32,643 nt of DNA from Bacillota bacterium (lineage in GTDB: Bacteria; Bacillota; Clostridia; Lachnospirales; Lachnospiraceae): NCBI GenBank assembly GCA_029224465.1, contig JAQXUQ010000012.1, forward strand, positions 1-32,643, in the 5' to 3' direction. Below the pieces are notes generated by a model. That model was not told the origin of the DNA. It worked only from the letters and a program-made list of their open reading frames with translations, and ran no database searches. The translations under genes and the position numbers were made by a program. Shown here piece after piece: positions 8,692 through 16,336 of this stretch (the stretch's first letter is position 1; each line of letters opens with the position of its first letter).

Positions 8692-9171
8692 TCATGTGAA
8701 CGGCAGTTCCTCGTCGATGCCGTCAGGGATATTCATGAATCCCTCTACGGAGCTCTGCGGCTGGGAAGACGGTGCCGCGGAAGGTGCGGGCGCACTGGTA
8801 CGCGCAGGCGCCGCGGAATAATCCTGACTGCCTGCCTGTGCAGACTTGCTCTCCGCAAACTCCAGGTCTTCAGCTACGATATCAGTGGTATAAACCTTGA
8901 CGCCATCCTTATTCGTATAGCTGCCGGTCTGAATTCTTCCGGACAGAACAACCTTGGTTCCTTTGTGGAGATACTTCTCCGCGAACTCGCCAAGCTTGCC
9001 GAAAGCCACGCAGTTCAGGAAATCAGCTGTCTGCTGTCCGTCCCCGCTGTTACGGCCTCTTCTTCTGTCCACCGCGAGAGAAAACCTCGCGATCGCCATC
9101 GAGTTGTCACTCTGAGAATATCTGACCTCAGGGTCTCTTGTTAAACGTCCCATAAGGACTACTTTGTTCAT
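8692..9171 (-). CDS. ssb: Single-stranded DNA-binding protein
   Basis: A 159-residue homotetrameric SSB that coats single-stranded DNA in replication and repair. The OB fold covers about 1-108 (MNKVVLMGRLTRDPEVRYSQ, FLNCVAFGKLGEFAEKYLHKG). A flexible Ala/Ser/Pro/Gln-rich linker follows, and the acidic tip is DEELPFT, close to the canonical protein-interaction tail. AGAGGAATCT precedes the ATG. The position between rpsF and rpsR is the usual one in Bacillota. Confidence 0.97.
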   Translation of the reverse strand: MNKVVLMGRLTRDPEVRYSQSDNSMAIARFSLAVDRRRGRNSGDGQQTADFLNCVAFGKLGEFAEKYLHKGTKVVLSGRIQTGSYTNKDGVKVYTTDIVAEDLEFAESKSAQAGSQDYSAAPARTSAPAPSAAPSSQPQSSVEGFMNIPDGIDEELPFT

Positions 9172-9189
9172 AGATTCCTCTGCTTTCTG

Positions 9190-9540
9190 TTAAGCGTTCT
9201 GCTCAGCAGCATCCTGTTTAGCAGCGGTCTGTTTGGCAGCGGTCTGTTCAACAGCATCCTGCTTAACGCACAGATATCTGATGACATTGTCCATAATGCG
9301 CATTCTGCTCTCGATCTCAGCGATAGCAGAACCTTCAGCTTCGAAACGAACGAAGTAATAATAGCCCTCGTCCATCTTCTGAATGGGGTAAGCAAGCTTC
9401 TTCTTGCCCCAGCTGGAGTCAACAACTACATTGACTGCGCCGAATCTTTCGACGAGCTCTTTGCAGTTATCGACGACAGCAGCTCTCGCTTCATCATCAA
9501 TCTGCGCATTCACAACAACGGCTAACTCGTATTTGCTCAT
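9190..9540 (-). CDS. rpsF: 30S ribosomal protein S6 with a repeated C-terminal tail
   Basis: A 116-residue S6, the partner of S18. The core (1-94) shows MSKYELAVVVNAQID, the GKKKLAYPIQKMDEGYYYFVRFE strand and the MRIMDNVIRYLCV helix. After the core, four five-residue repeats of the form (D/T)A(A/V)(E/K)Q build a polar tail, encoded by 15-bp imperfect tandem repeats at about 9190-9265. AGAAGGAGGTAGAAGCAC precedes the ATG. First gene of the operon. Confidence 0.97.
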   Translation of the reverse strand: MSKYELAVVVNAQIDDEARAAVVDNCKELVERFGAVNVVVDSSWGKKKLAYPIQKMDEGYYYFVRFEAEGSAIAEIESRMRIMDNVIRYLCVKQDAVEQTAAKQTAAKQDAAEQNA

Positions 9541-9568
9541 GTGCTTCTACCTCCTTCTGGTCTCCGGC

Positions 9569-9587
9569 TTCTGCCTTTCCGGCAGAA
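9569..9587 (-). promoter_or_regulatory. Leader hairpin upstream of rpsF, possible S6:S18 autoregulatory element
   Basis: On the minus strand TTCTGCC pairs with GGCAGAA around a GGAAA loop, about 20 bases before the rpsF ribosome binding site and inside the roughly 120-base leader. S6:S18 binding leaders are known upstream of rpsF in many bacteria. I cannot confirm the consensus here, so this is a candidate only. Confidence 0.3.
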
Positions 9588-9671
9588 ACAAGGAAAAATT
9601 GGTTCACGCTGCCTGCTCCCTTCATGAAAAAAGGTGCAAAGACAGCAGGGATAAAATCCCCACGGACTTAC

Positions 9672-9701
9672 ATGATAGCATGCGTCCGCCCGAAAGTTCA
9701 A
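9672..9701 (-). promoter_or_regulatory. Promoter of rpsF-ssb-rpsR
   Basis: TTGAAC at 9701-9696 and TATCAT at 9677-9672 on the minus strand are separated by 18 bases, with TG one base before the -10 (extended -10). The start codon is about 130 bases downstream. Confidence 0.7.
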
Positions 9702-9740
9702 GTAAAATTTTACGGGAGCCGTGATTAATCAAGGCTCCCG
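9702..9740 (-). terminator. Terminator overlapping the Sir2 stop codon
   Basis: CGGGAGCC (9740-9733 on the minus strand) pairs with GGCTCCCG (9720-9713). The loop contains the Sir2 stop codon within TTGATTAATCA, itself palindromic. GTAAAATTTTAC follows, a weak T-tract. It sits immediately upstream of the rpsF promoter. Confidence 0.55.
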
Positions 9741-10486
9741 AGAACTTTACCGATACTGTCCGAAATGACAAGATCCGCCTGCGAATCGCGGCTGGTCGTA
9801 CTCCTGTTAATCAGGACAAGCTTATGACCCTGATAATAATCGATCAGCCCTGCTGCCGGATAGACGACAAGAGACGTGCCTCCGATGATCAGAACGTCCG
9901 CGTTCGTAATCGCGGATGCCGCGCGGTTTAAGGTGGCCATGTTCAGACCTTCTTCATACAGAACCACATCCGGTTTTACCGGTCCCCCGCACTTTTCGCA
10001 CTTCGGCACCGCGCCGCCTTCGCTGTGATCAATCATATACTGCTCGTCGTAAAACGCATGACAGCGCTCACAGTAATTGCGGAGAACACTTCCGTGCAGC
10101 TCGAGGATATTGTCTTCGGGCGCTCCCACAGCCCTTGCGGCCGCCTGATGCAGCCCGTCGATGTTCTGTGTGATGATCGCCTTGAGTTTGCTTTCCTTCG
10201 TCCACTGCGCGAGCTTTAAATGCGCGGCGTTGGGCTTTGCGTTTCTGCCGGGCAGAAGGATCTTGTCCCTGTAAAACCGGTAGAACTCGCCGGGGAGCTG
10301 CCGGTAAAATGTATGACTTAAGATGGTCTCCGGCGGATATTTGTAGTGCTGGTTGTAAAGGCCGTCCTGGGAGCGGAAATCGGGAACGCCGCTTTCCGTA
10401 GAGACGCCCGCACCGCCGAAGAAAACAACATTGTCACTTTCATGGATCAGGTGATTCAGTGTCCGGATTTTGTCCTCTTCTGTCAT
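9725..10486 (-). CDS. NAD-dependent protein deacylase, Sir2 family
   Basis: A 253-residue sirtuin that removes acyl groups from lysines using NAD+. Visible motifs are GAGVSTESGVPDFRS (NAD binding), TQNIDGLH, the LHGS catalytic histidine segment, and a zinc ribbon with CERC and CEKC. GTSLVVYPAAG and LINRS follow. It is closest to bacterial CobB-type proteins. The ATG at 10486 is chosen because GGGGGA lies five bases upstream; in-frame ATGs at 10498 and 10561 have poorer spacing. It follows ilvE by 86 bp on the same strand and may be cotranscribed. Confidence 0.93.
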   Translation of the reverse strand: MTEEDKIRTLNHLIHESDNVVFFGGAGVSTESGVPDFRSQDGLYNQHYKYPPETILSHTFYRQLPGEFYRFYRDKILLPGRNAKPNAAHLKLAQWTKESKLKAIITQNIDGLHQAAARAVGAPEDNILELHGSVLRNYCERCHAFYDEQYMIDHSEGGAVPKCEKCGGPVKPDVVLYEEGLNMATLNRAASAITNADVLIIGGTSLVVYPAAGLIDYYQGHKLVLINRSTTSRDSQADLVISDSIGKVLGSLD

Positions 10487-10572
10487 GTTTTCCCCCATTC
10501 TCCGGTCTGTCACAGCGGCCCGGGCTTCCGCCTGGTTCCGCGGCCGCCGGCTGCAGGCCATGCAGATAAAAA

Positions 10573-11610
10573 TTACATAATTCTGTGAATCCAGCCTTCG
10601 GGAGCTTCAAGCTCGCCTTCCTGAATGCCGAGCAGCGTCTCCCGCAGCTTTGTCATCCAGGGGCCCATCTTCTCCATGCCGGAAGCCAGTGTGATATCCG
10701 TGCCGTGGTCATTGATCTTCCCGATCGGGCTGATGACGGCCGCGGTTCCGCACAGACCGCACTCCTTGAAGTTTCCGTCCCGGACTTCCTTGAAGTAGAC
10801 CGGTCTTTCATCGACCTTCATGCCAAGGTAATGCTCCGCAACATAGACAAGGCTTCTTCTTGTGATCGAAGGAAGAATCGAATCCGACTTGGGAACAACG
10901 AGTGTGTTGTCCTGATCGACGAACAGGATATTTGCGCCGCCGGTCTCCTCGATCTTCGTTCTTGTCGCCGCGTCCAGATAGACGTTCTCGGCAAATCCCT
11001 TTTCATGCGCGTCCACAATCGCCTTCAGAGACATCGCGTAGTTCAGGCCCGCCTTGATATTGCCGGTGCCGTGCGGTGCCGCTCTGTCATAGTCCGTAAC
11101 TCTTACATAAATCGGCTTCGCACCGCCTTTGAAATAGGGTCCTACCGGCGTCGTGAAAATTCTGAACTGATAGTCATCCGCGGGCTTTACGCCGATGACC
11201 GGGCTGATTCCGAAGACATACGGTCTGATATAAAGCGTCGCGCCTGTTCCGTACGGAGGAACCCACGCTGCGTTGGCTTCGACAACCTGATGCACGCCGT
11301 CCACGAACTGTTCTACGGGAACCGGCGGAATTTCAAGACGAAGCGCGGAATCATACATTCTCTGTGCGTTCAGGTCGGGGCGGAAGCATACAATATGCCC
11401 GTCCTTGGTCGTATAAGCCTTGAGGCCTTCAAAGACAGACTGCGAATACTGCAGAACGCCCGCGTCCTCGCTCATTACAATCTTGTCATCTTCTGTCAGC
11501 GCGCCTTCATCCCAGCAGCCTGCCTTCGCCGTATAGTTCGCGACATAACGGTAGTCTGTCCTGATGTAAGCAAAACTCAGATTTTCCCAGTCCAGATTTT
11601 TCTTCTCCAT
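10573..11610 (-). CDS. ilvE: Branched-chain amino acid aminotransferase
   Basis: A 345-residue fold-type IV PLP enzyme that interconverts branched-chain amino acids and their 2-oxo acids. The PLP lysine lies in GTGNIKAGLNYA. Other signatures are QSVFEGLKAYT, GATLYIRPYVFG, TRTKIEETGGANILFV, SILPSITRRS and CGTAAVISPIG. The length fits the longer BCAT subgroup rather than the 300-residue E. coli type. The ATG at 11610 has AAGAGGAG about 8 nt upstream; an in-frame start 12 codons earlier lacks a site. A possible -10 (TATAAC near 11647) has no good -35, so the promoter is unresolved. Confidence 0.95.
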   Translation of the reverse strand: MEKKNLDWENLSFAYIRTDYRYVANYTAKAGCWDEGALTEDDKIVMSEDAGVLQYSQSVFEGLKAYTTKDGHIVCFRPDLNAQRMYDSALRLEIPPVPVEQFVDGVHQVVEANAAWVPPYGTGATLYIRPYVFGISPVIGVKPADDYQFRIFTTPVGPYFKGGAKPIYVRVTDYDRAAPHGTGNIKAGLNYAMSLKAIVDAHEKGFAENVYLDAATRTKIEETGGANILFVDQDNTLVVPKSDSILPSITRRSLVYVAEHYLGMKVDERPVYFKEVRDGNFKECGLCGTAAVISPIGKINDHGTDITLASGMEKMGPWMTKLRETLLGIQEGELEAPEGWIHRIM

Positions 11611-11741
11611 GGTTTTCACTCCTCTTACATCTGTCCGTATGATCATCCATGCCCGGTCCGCGGGTGCTGCGCCGCGGCGAACTTTTTGCCGGTTATATCC
11701 GTGTCTTCCAATATGAAACAGCGCGGATTACAGATAAATAT

Positions 11742-11790
11742 ACCACCATCCCCCTGTGTTTTCCATAGAAACGGCGCGCGGGACGGTGGT
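11742..11790 (-). terminator. Hairpin after cytX, probable thi operon terminator
   Basis: On the minus strand ACCACC-TCCC (from 11790) pairs with GGGG-GGTGGT (to 11742) around an internal loop, followed by ATATTTATCT. The position, 40 bases past the cytX stop, suits an operon end. The T-tract is broken, so it could instead belong to the ilvE leader. Confidence 0.45.
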
Positions 11791-11830
11791 CTTCATACAT
11801 AAATAATATTGCAATATCTTTTTCGAAATG

Positions 11831-13108
11831 TTATCTGTTTTTTCCCGCGGCGAGTTTTCCCACGAGTACGGCGAGCGCCGTCGTAATCAGCATATCCGGC
11901 AGCGTGTTTCCCAGCGGCAGATCCACTCTCATCAGCAGTCTGTACAAAACAAACCCGGCCGCCCACACAAGCATAGAGCGGACGCTGCTTTTTTCTTCAA
12001 AGTGATCCTGCTGCAGGATGAAATAGTCGGCAATCTGCACCGCGATCATCGGCGCGAAAACAGACCCGATCAGATACAGAAACGGCGTGATGTCGTCCAT
12101 GTTGAACAGCGCGGCGAGTACGATGCCCAGGATCGTGACCGCGAACGCGGTTTTTCTGCCGTCGAACCGGAAGTGCTTCCTCGCGCTCTCCGGCGCTGCC
12201 TTCCTGCCTGCAGGTGCCGTTTCTCCCGCATCCTCCGGTGCTGCCTCGGAGCTTTCCGTCAGCGACTCGGCGGAAATGCCGGCGGACCAGGCATCCAGAA
12301 ATGTCGTCGTAACCGTGGACAGAATCAGAATGACAAGTGCTGCCGCGCCAAGTCCCGCGGCGGCCAGAACATTCGCGATATTGCTTTCGCCTGTATAAAT
12401 GGCCGAGCCCATGCCGATCACATACATCCAGACCGAAATCAGCCCGTAGGTAACGACGCTCGCGGCGGTCGCGGCGACAGGCTTTTCCGCTTCTCTTGTG
12501 TAATCACTGATAAGAGGCAGCCAGGACAGCGGCATTGCGGCCGCAAGCTCCACGGCGCTGCCGAACGAGATCGCATCTCCCGCTGCGGGCGCCGCGCTTC
12601 CCGCGCCTCCCCGGAAGATGATGGCGCTCAGAACGATCGAAAGAATGAACAGTGCGGACATCGAAATCTGATTGATAATGCCGAGATTCGTAATGCCGAC
12701 CGCGATCCAAAAAAGAATCAGGCCGCCGATCACAAGGCACCAGAGGAAAGACCCGGAAAGAAGCCCGCCGGAGCTTCCTCCGAACAGACTTTTCGTCGCG
12801 TCCGCGCCGTCATAAATCATAATCGCGGTCCAGCCGACCAGCTGCAGCACATTGAGGGCCGCGAAGAAAGCGCCGCCCTTTTTTCCGAAGCTCATTTTCG
12901 TGGTTTCCATCGCGCTGCGCCGTGTTCTGCCGCCGATGATCCCGGCGAGAAACATCATGACACACCCGATGACATGCCCGGTCAGAATGGCCGCGAGGCC
13001 TTTCGCAAAGCCAAGCGGCGCGAAGTACGTGCCTGTTAGGATCTCTGCAATGGAGACGCCGGCGCCGAACCAGATGAGGGCCGACTGAAACGAGGTCAGT
13101 TTTTTCAT
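11831..13108 (-). CDS. cytX: Putative hydroxymethylpyrimidine transporter CytX (NCS1 family)
   Basis: A 425-residue permease with about 11-12 membrane helices. The start SALIWFGAGVSIAEILTGTYFAPLG and the early SFGKKGG segment are typical of the CytX branch of nucleobase:cation symporter-1 proteins, predicted to import the HMP half of thiamin. A hydrophilic Ala/Glu/Pro-rich loop interrupts it near residues 285-315 (SEAAPEDAGETAPAG). The ATG overlaps the thiD stop as ATGA, with AGAGGAGG just upstream. Last gene of the TPP-controlled operon. The substrate assignment rests on family and context. Confidence 0.92.
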   Translation of the reverse strand: MKKLTSFQSALIWFGAGVSIAEILTGTYFAPLGFAKGLAAILTGHVIGCVMMFLAGIIGGRTRRSAMETTKMSFGKKGGAFFAALNVLQLVGWTAIMIYDGADATKSLFGGSSGGLLSGSFLWCLVIGGLILFWIAVGITNLGIINQISMSALFILSIVLSAIIFRGGAGSAAPAAGDAISFGSAVELAAAMPLSWLPLISDYTREAEKPVAATAASVVTYGLISVWMYVIGMGSAIYTGESNIANVLAAAGLGAAALVILILSTVTTTFLDAWSAGISAESLTESSEAAPEDAGETAPAGRKAAPESARKHFRFDGRKTAFAVTILGIVLAALFNMDDITPFLYLIGSVFAPMIAVQIADYFILQQDHFEEKSSVRSMLVWAAGFVLYRLLMRVDLPLGNTLPDMLITTALAVLVGKLAAGKNR

Positions 13109-13932
13109 GCGTGCGCCTCCTCTGCCACGTCCGGCATTTCCATAAATCTTCCGGAGAATGCGAACGAATGATTCATCGGGCCGCTCCCGTGTCCGAGGTC
13201 CAGCATCGCGCCAAGCGCGCCCGAGATATAGGCTTTCGCGCGTTCAACCGATGTATCGAGGTCAAAGCCTTTGGCAAGATTCGAGGCAATGGCGCTCGAG
13301 AGCGTGCAGCCCGTGCCGTGCGTATTCGGGTTGTCGATCCGCTTTCCGTAGAACCACCGGTAAGAGCCGTCCCGGTACAGAAGATCATCCGCGTCGCTGA
13401 CATTGTGTCCGCCCTTGCAAAGGACCGCGCAGTGATAGTTCCTGCTGATCTCTTCCGCCGCGCGGATCATGTCCTCCGGCCCCCGGACTTCCATTCCCGA
13501 CAGCACTTCGGTCTCCGGAATGTTCGGCGTCAGAATTGTCGCGAGCGGAAGCAGCTCTTCCTTCAGCGTCCGCACCGCTTCATCGCTGATCAGTTTCGCG
13601 CCGCTCGTTGCGACCATGACAGGGTCCACAACAAGAAACGCCGGTTTATAAAACCCGAGCCTTTCCGCGATCACACGGATCAGGCTGCTCTTCGATACCA
13701 TGCCGATTTTTACCGCATCCGGGAAGATATCCGTAAAAACTTCGTCCAGCTCCGCTTTTAAAAATTCGGGAGTGGCGTCCATGATTGCCGTAACGCCGGT
13801 CGTATTCTGCGCAGTCATTGCCGTGATGGCGCTCATGGCGAAAACGCCGTTGGCCATCATTGTTTTGATATCTGCCTGAATGCCGGCGCCTCCGCTGGAA
13901 TCACTTCCGGCGATTGTTAATGCTGTTCTCAT
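13105..13932 (-). CDS. thiD: Hydroxymethylpyrimidine (phosphate) kinase ThiD
   Basis: A 275-residue ribokinase-fold enzyme that phosphorylates HMP to HMP-P and HMP-PP. Motifs are TIAGSDSSGGAGIQAD at the N-terminus, AMTAQNT, the PVMVATSG segment and the anion-hole/catalytic GTGCTLSSAIA. AGGAGGTAAGAA precedes the ATG. It lies downstream of thiW and overlaps cytX by four bases, pairing the HMP importer with the HMP kinase. Confidence 0.97.
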   Translation of the reverse strand: MRTALTIAGSDSSGGAGIQADIKTMMANGVFAMSAITAMTAQNTTGVTAIMDATPEFLKAELDEVFTDIFPDAVKIGMVSKSSLIRVIAERLGFYKPAFLVVDPVMVATSGAKLISDEAVRTLKEELLPLATILTPNIPETEVLSGMEVRGPEDMIRAAEEISRNYHCAVLCKGGHNVSDADDLLYRDGSYRWFYGKRIDNPNTHGTGCTLSSAIASNLAKGFDLDTSVERAKAYISGALGAMLDLGHGSGPMNHSFAFSGRFMEMPDVAEEAHA

Positions 13933-13979
13933 TTCTTACCTCCTATAGCTTTCCGAGAAACCATGCACTAATTTTCTAT

Positions 13980-14031
13980 ACCGGCAGAAGGTGGTGCCCC
14001 CGGCCTGCCGGTGGTTCCGCTGCCCGGAACC
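13980..14031 (-). repeat. Two back-to-back hairpins between thiW and thiD
   Basis: GGTTCCG/CGGAACC (14013-14031) and ACCGGCAG/CTGCCGGT (13980-14012) stand directly next to each other just past the thiW stop. The second is followed on the minus strand by ATAGAAAATT. They could be a processing or partial-termination site within the operon. Confidence 0.55.
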
Positions 14032-14033
14032 CG

Positions 14034-14540
14034 TCACTGTGCAAGCTCTCTCAGCTTGCCAAGCGCGTGCGTTTTTGAAAGGATCCCGATCAGGACCGCC
14101 GCGATGAACGTTCCGCCCACCGTGCTGACAAGGAACGGCACAACATAGGTGAACAGCGCCGCTTCCTTACCCATCAGATAAACAGCGACAGGGTACGCGA
14201 GAAGACCTCCCAGGATGCCCGTACCGGCGACTTCCGCGATATAGGTCGGAAGGAACTTCTTTGTTTTCGAAAAAACAATCCCGCAGCAGAGCGCGCCGAC
14301 CATGCTCCCCGGAAACGCCATCAGCGTCCCGGTTCCCATAAGATTCCGGATGAGCGACGCGCAGAACGCGATGCCGACGCCCCAGAACGGTCCCAGAAGA
14401 ACCGCCGAAAGGATGTTCATCATGTGCTGCACGGGGAAGCATTTCGAAGCGCCGACCGGAATATAGAATCCCGACAAAACAATAATCAGCGCGACCATCA
14501 TCCCTGACGCCGCCAGTTTTTTCAGTGTTTCATGTTTCAT
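14034..14540 (-). CDS. thiW: ThiW, predicted thiazole-precursor ECF transporter S component
   Basis: A 168-residue membrane protein with about five helices. The segments GFYIPVGASKCFPVQHMMNI and GVGIAFCASLIRNLMGTGTLMAFPGSM are the ThiW signature. ThiW is predicted to bind hydroxyethylthiazole and to work with a shared energising module, which is not in this window. GGAGGAAATAGATT lies before the ATG. It sits between thiE and thiD under the TPP riboswitch. Confidence 0.96.
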   Translation of the reverse strand: MKHETLKKLAASGMMVALIIVLSGFYIPVGASKCFPVQHMMNILSAVLLGPFWGVGIAFCASLIRNLMGTGTLMAFPGSMVGALCCGIVFSKTKKFLPTYIAEVAGTGILGGLLAYPVAVYLMGKEAALFTYVVPFLVSTVGGTFIAAVLIGILSKTHALGKLRELAQ

Positions 14541-14577
14541 AATCTATTTCCTCCAGTTCCTAAGAAAATGACCGGTG

Positions 14578-15213
14578 TTACGCAAGTCCTTCCGAAAGCT
14601 TTTTAAGCTCCGAAGCCGCTTTTTCAATATCTTCCGCCGCAAAGAGCGCGGATACGACCGCGACGCCCGAAAGTCCTGCGCCCTGCAGCTCCTTTATATT
14701 CTCTTTTGTGATGCCGCCGATCGCGCAGACCGGTATCCGTACAGACGATGTGATCACCTTGTACTGCGCGCGGTTTATCGGCTTTGCGTCTTTCTTGGTG
14801 GCGGAGCCGAACGCCGCGCCGCAGCCAAGATAATCCGCGCCCTCTTCCTGTGCCTGCAGCGCTTCCGGAAGATTATGTGCGGTCGCGCCGATGATCCGCT
14901 CCGGCCCGAGGAGCTTTCTTGCCCTGGTGACGCTCATGTCCGACTGACCGACATGCACACCGTCCGCGCCGCTCTCCAGACAGACACGGACATTGTCGTC
15001 GATAATCAGAGGCACACCGTATCTTCTGCAGACGACCAGCACCTGCACCGCCTCTTTCGTAAGGCTTTCGCTGTCCATCTCTTTCTCGCGCAGCTGCACA
15101 AGTGTAGCGCCGCCTCTGAGCGCTTCTTCCACGGCCTCCGGAAGTGTTTTTCCGCGAAGCCATCTTCTGTCCGTGACAGCGTAAACGCGGAGCATCTCTT
15201 TATTGAATTTCAT
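14578..15213 (-). CDS. thiE: Thiamin phosphate synthase ThiE
   Basis: A 211-residue TIM-barrel enzyme that joins HMP-PP and thiazole phosphate to thiamin phosphate. Motifs are VYAVTDRR, TLVQLREK, IIDDNVRV, GADGVHVGQSD, GATAHN and CAIGGITKEN. GGAGGA lies 8 nt before the ATG. It is second in the operon after thiM. Confidence 0.97.
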   Translation of the reverse strand: MKFNKEMLRVYAVTDRRWLRGKTLPEAVEEALRGGATLVQLREKEMDSESLTKEAVQVLVVCRRYGVPLIIDDNVRVCLESGADGVHVGQSDMSVTRARKLLGPERIIGATAHNLPEALQAQEEGADYLGCGAAFGSATKKDAKPINRAQYKVITSSVRIPVCAIGGITKENIKELQGAGLSGVAVVSALFAAEDIEKAASELKKLSEGLA

Positions 15214-15269
15214 GACATGAATCCTCCGTTTTCTGCGGAACCTTCGCGGACAGAAGCCCGCAGTGCCTC

Positions 15270-16070
15270 TTACTCCATCCGGCTGACCGCATCGATGAAA
15301 AAGGTTTTAAACGACGCCGTCCCCGCCTTTGCATCCGACAGCACGCGCTCCAGCGCGATTTCCGCGGCTTCGCCATACGCCCGCAGCACCTCGTGCACGG
15401 TCAGGACATCCGCAGCGCCGTCAGGCTTCTCTCCTCTTGAACGAAGGCCAGTCCGGTTTGCCGCAATCGCCGCCGCGATCAGGCCGCCCAGCATGCAGCC
15501 CGCGCCGGTAATCTTCTTCTGCATCGCGCAGCCGGTCCGGCTTGTCAGGACCGTTTCCTTATACACGGCCAGATCTTCTTCACCCGTAACCGCGATCACG
15601 GCGTCCAGCTCTTCCGAAAGGCGCCGGATACGGTCCGTATCCGCGGATACATCCGCGCTTTCAACGCCGCGCGCCTTGAATGAAATTCCGCAGAGCGCCG
15701 CGATTTCCGACCGGTTCGCGCGGACACAGTCCACCCGCACCTGTCGCAGCAGCTCAGAAAGAAAACACTTCCGATACTGCGAAGCGCCCGCGCCGACAGG
15801 GTCCAGAACGACCGGAATTCCCTTTTCATTTGCGGCCCGCCCGGCCTGTATCATCGCGCGGAGCTTCTCATCACAGGGCATACCGGTATTCAGAAGAAGT
15901 CCGTCCGAAAGGAGCGCAATCTCCCGCGTTTCTTCCGGATTGTCCGCACAGACGGCGAGCGCGCCGCCCGCGAGAATCATATTGACAACGTCGTTCATCG
16001 TTACCGGATTTGTAATTGCATGAATCAGGGGCTGCCGCGCGCGCACGGCAGTAAAAACAGAAACGGGCAT
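15270..16070 (-). CDS. thiM: Hydroxyethylthiazole kinase ThiM
   Basis: A 266-residue ribokinase-fold enzyme that phosphorylates 4-methyl-5-hydroxyethylthiazole. Motifs are PLIHAITNPVTMNDVVN, the SDGLLLNTGMP segment, VVLDPVGAGAS, ANRSEIAALCG and the catalytic GAGCMLGG. The ATG at 16070 is one base after the T-tract of the riboswitch terminator, and its GGAGG ribosome binding site is the 3' arm of that terminator. A TTG one codon earlier is unlikely to be the start. Confidence 0.97.
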   Translation of the reverse strand: MPVSVFTAVRARQPLIHAITNPVTMNDVVNMILAGGALAVCADNPEETREIALLSDGLLLNTGMPCDEKLRAMIQAGRAANEKGIPVVLDPVGAGASQYRKCFLSELLRQVRVDCVRANRSEIAALCGISFKARGVESADVSADTDRIRRLSEELDAVIAVTGEEDLAVYKETVLTSRTGCAMQKKITGAGCMLGGLIAAAIAANRTGLRSRGEKPDGAADVLTVHEVLRAYGEAAEIALERVLSDAKAGTASFKTFFIDAVSRME

Positions 16071-16097
16071 CAAAAAACCTCCCGGGACACCGGGAGG
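16071..16097 (-). terminator. Riboswitch terminator that also sequesters the thiM ribosome binding site
   Basis: CCTCCCGG (16097-16090, minus strand) pairs with CCGGGAGG (16085-16078) across a short loop and is followed by six T (16077-16072), G, then the thiM ATG. GGAGG in the 3' arm is the only SD-like site for thiM. Confidence 0.85.
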
Positions 16098-16112
16098 CTG
16101 CGCGTAATCAGA

Positions 16113-16200
16113 TAATCTGCTTCCTTACGCCGGTATTATCCGGTTCAAGTAATAAGGGTCCCCGCGAATGCGGAGTCTCAGCGTCAGCGCCCCTAGCGAT
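16113..16200 (-). ncRNA. TPP riboswitch (thi box)
   Basis: On the minus strand the element begins GCTAGGGGCGC, contains CTGAGA at 16181-16176, then GACCCTTA, ACTTGAACCGGATAATACCGG and ends GCGTAAGGAAGC (16119). These are the conserved J/P segments of the thiamin pyrophosphate aptamer. It lies between the promoter at 16248-16276 and the terminator at 16071-16097, and should shut the thi operon when TPP is plentiful. Confidence 0.96.
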
Positions 16201-16247
16201 GTTCATTTATGAATTTGGAATCCGGACAAAACCGTCCGCAGATATTA

Positions 16248-16276
16248 ACCTTACTTCAGTGCGCGCCGGATGTCAA
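16248..16276 (-). promoter_or_regulatory. Promoter of the thi operon
   Basis: A perfect TTGACA at 16276-16271 on the minus strand is followed after 17 bases by TAAGGT (16253-16248). The TPP aptamer begins about 50 bases downstream. Confidence 0.7.
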
Positions 16277-16336
16277 GCCGTGCAGCGGACGGCTCCTTCT
16301 GCTGCGGCGGCACACCCGGTCATCTTTCCGCGGCGC

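Noticed and set aside
11640-11800. T-box leader upstream of ilvE
   Set aside because: GGGGGATGGTGGTA superficially resembles the T-box core, but the AGGGTGGNACCGCG sequence and the specifier stem are not found, and no terminator follows.
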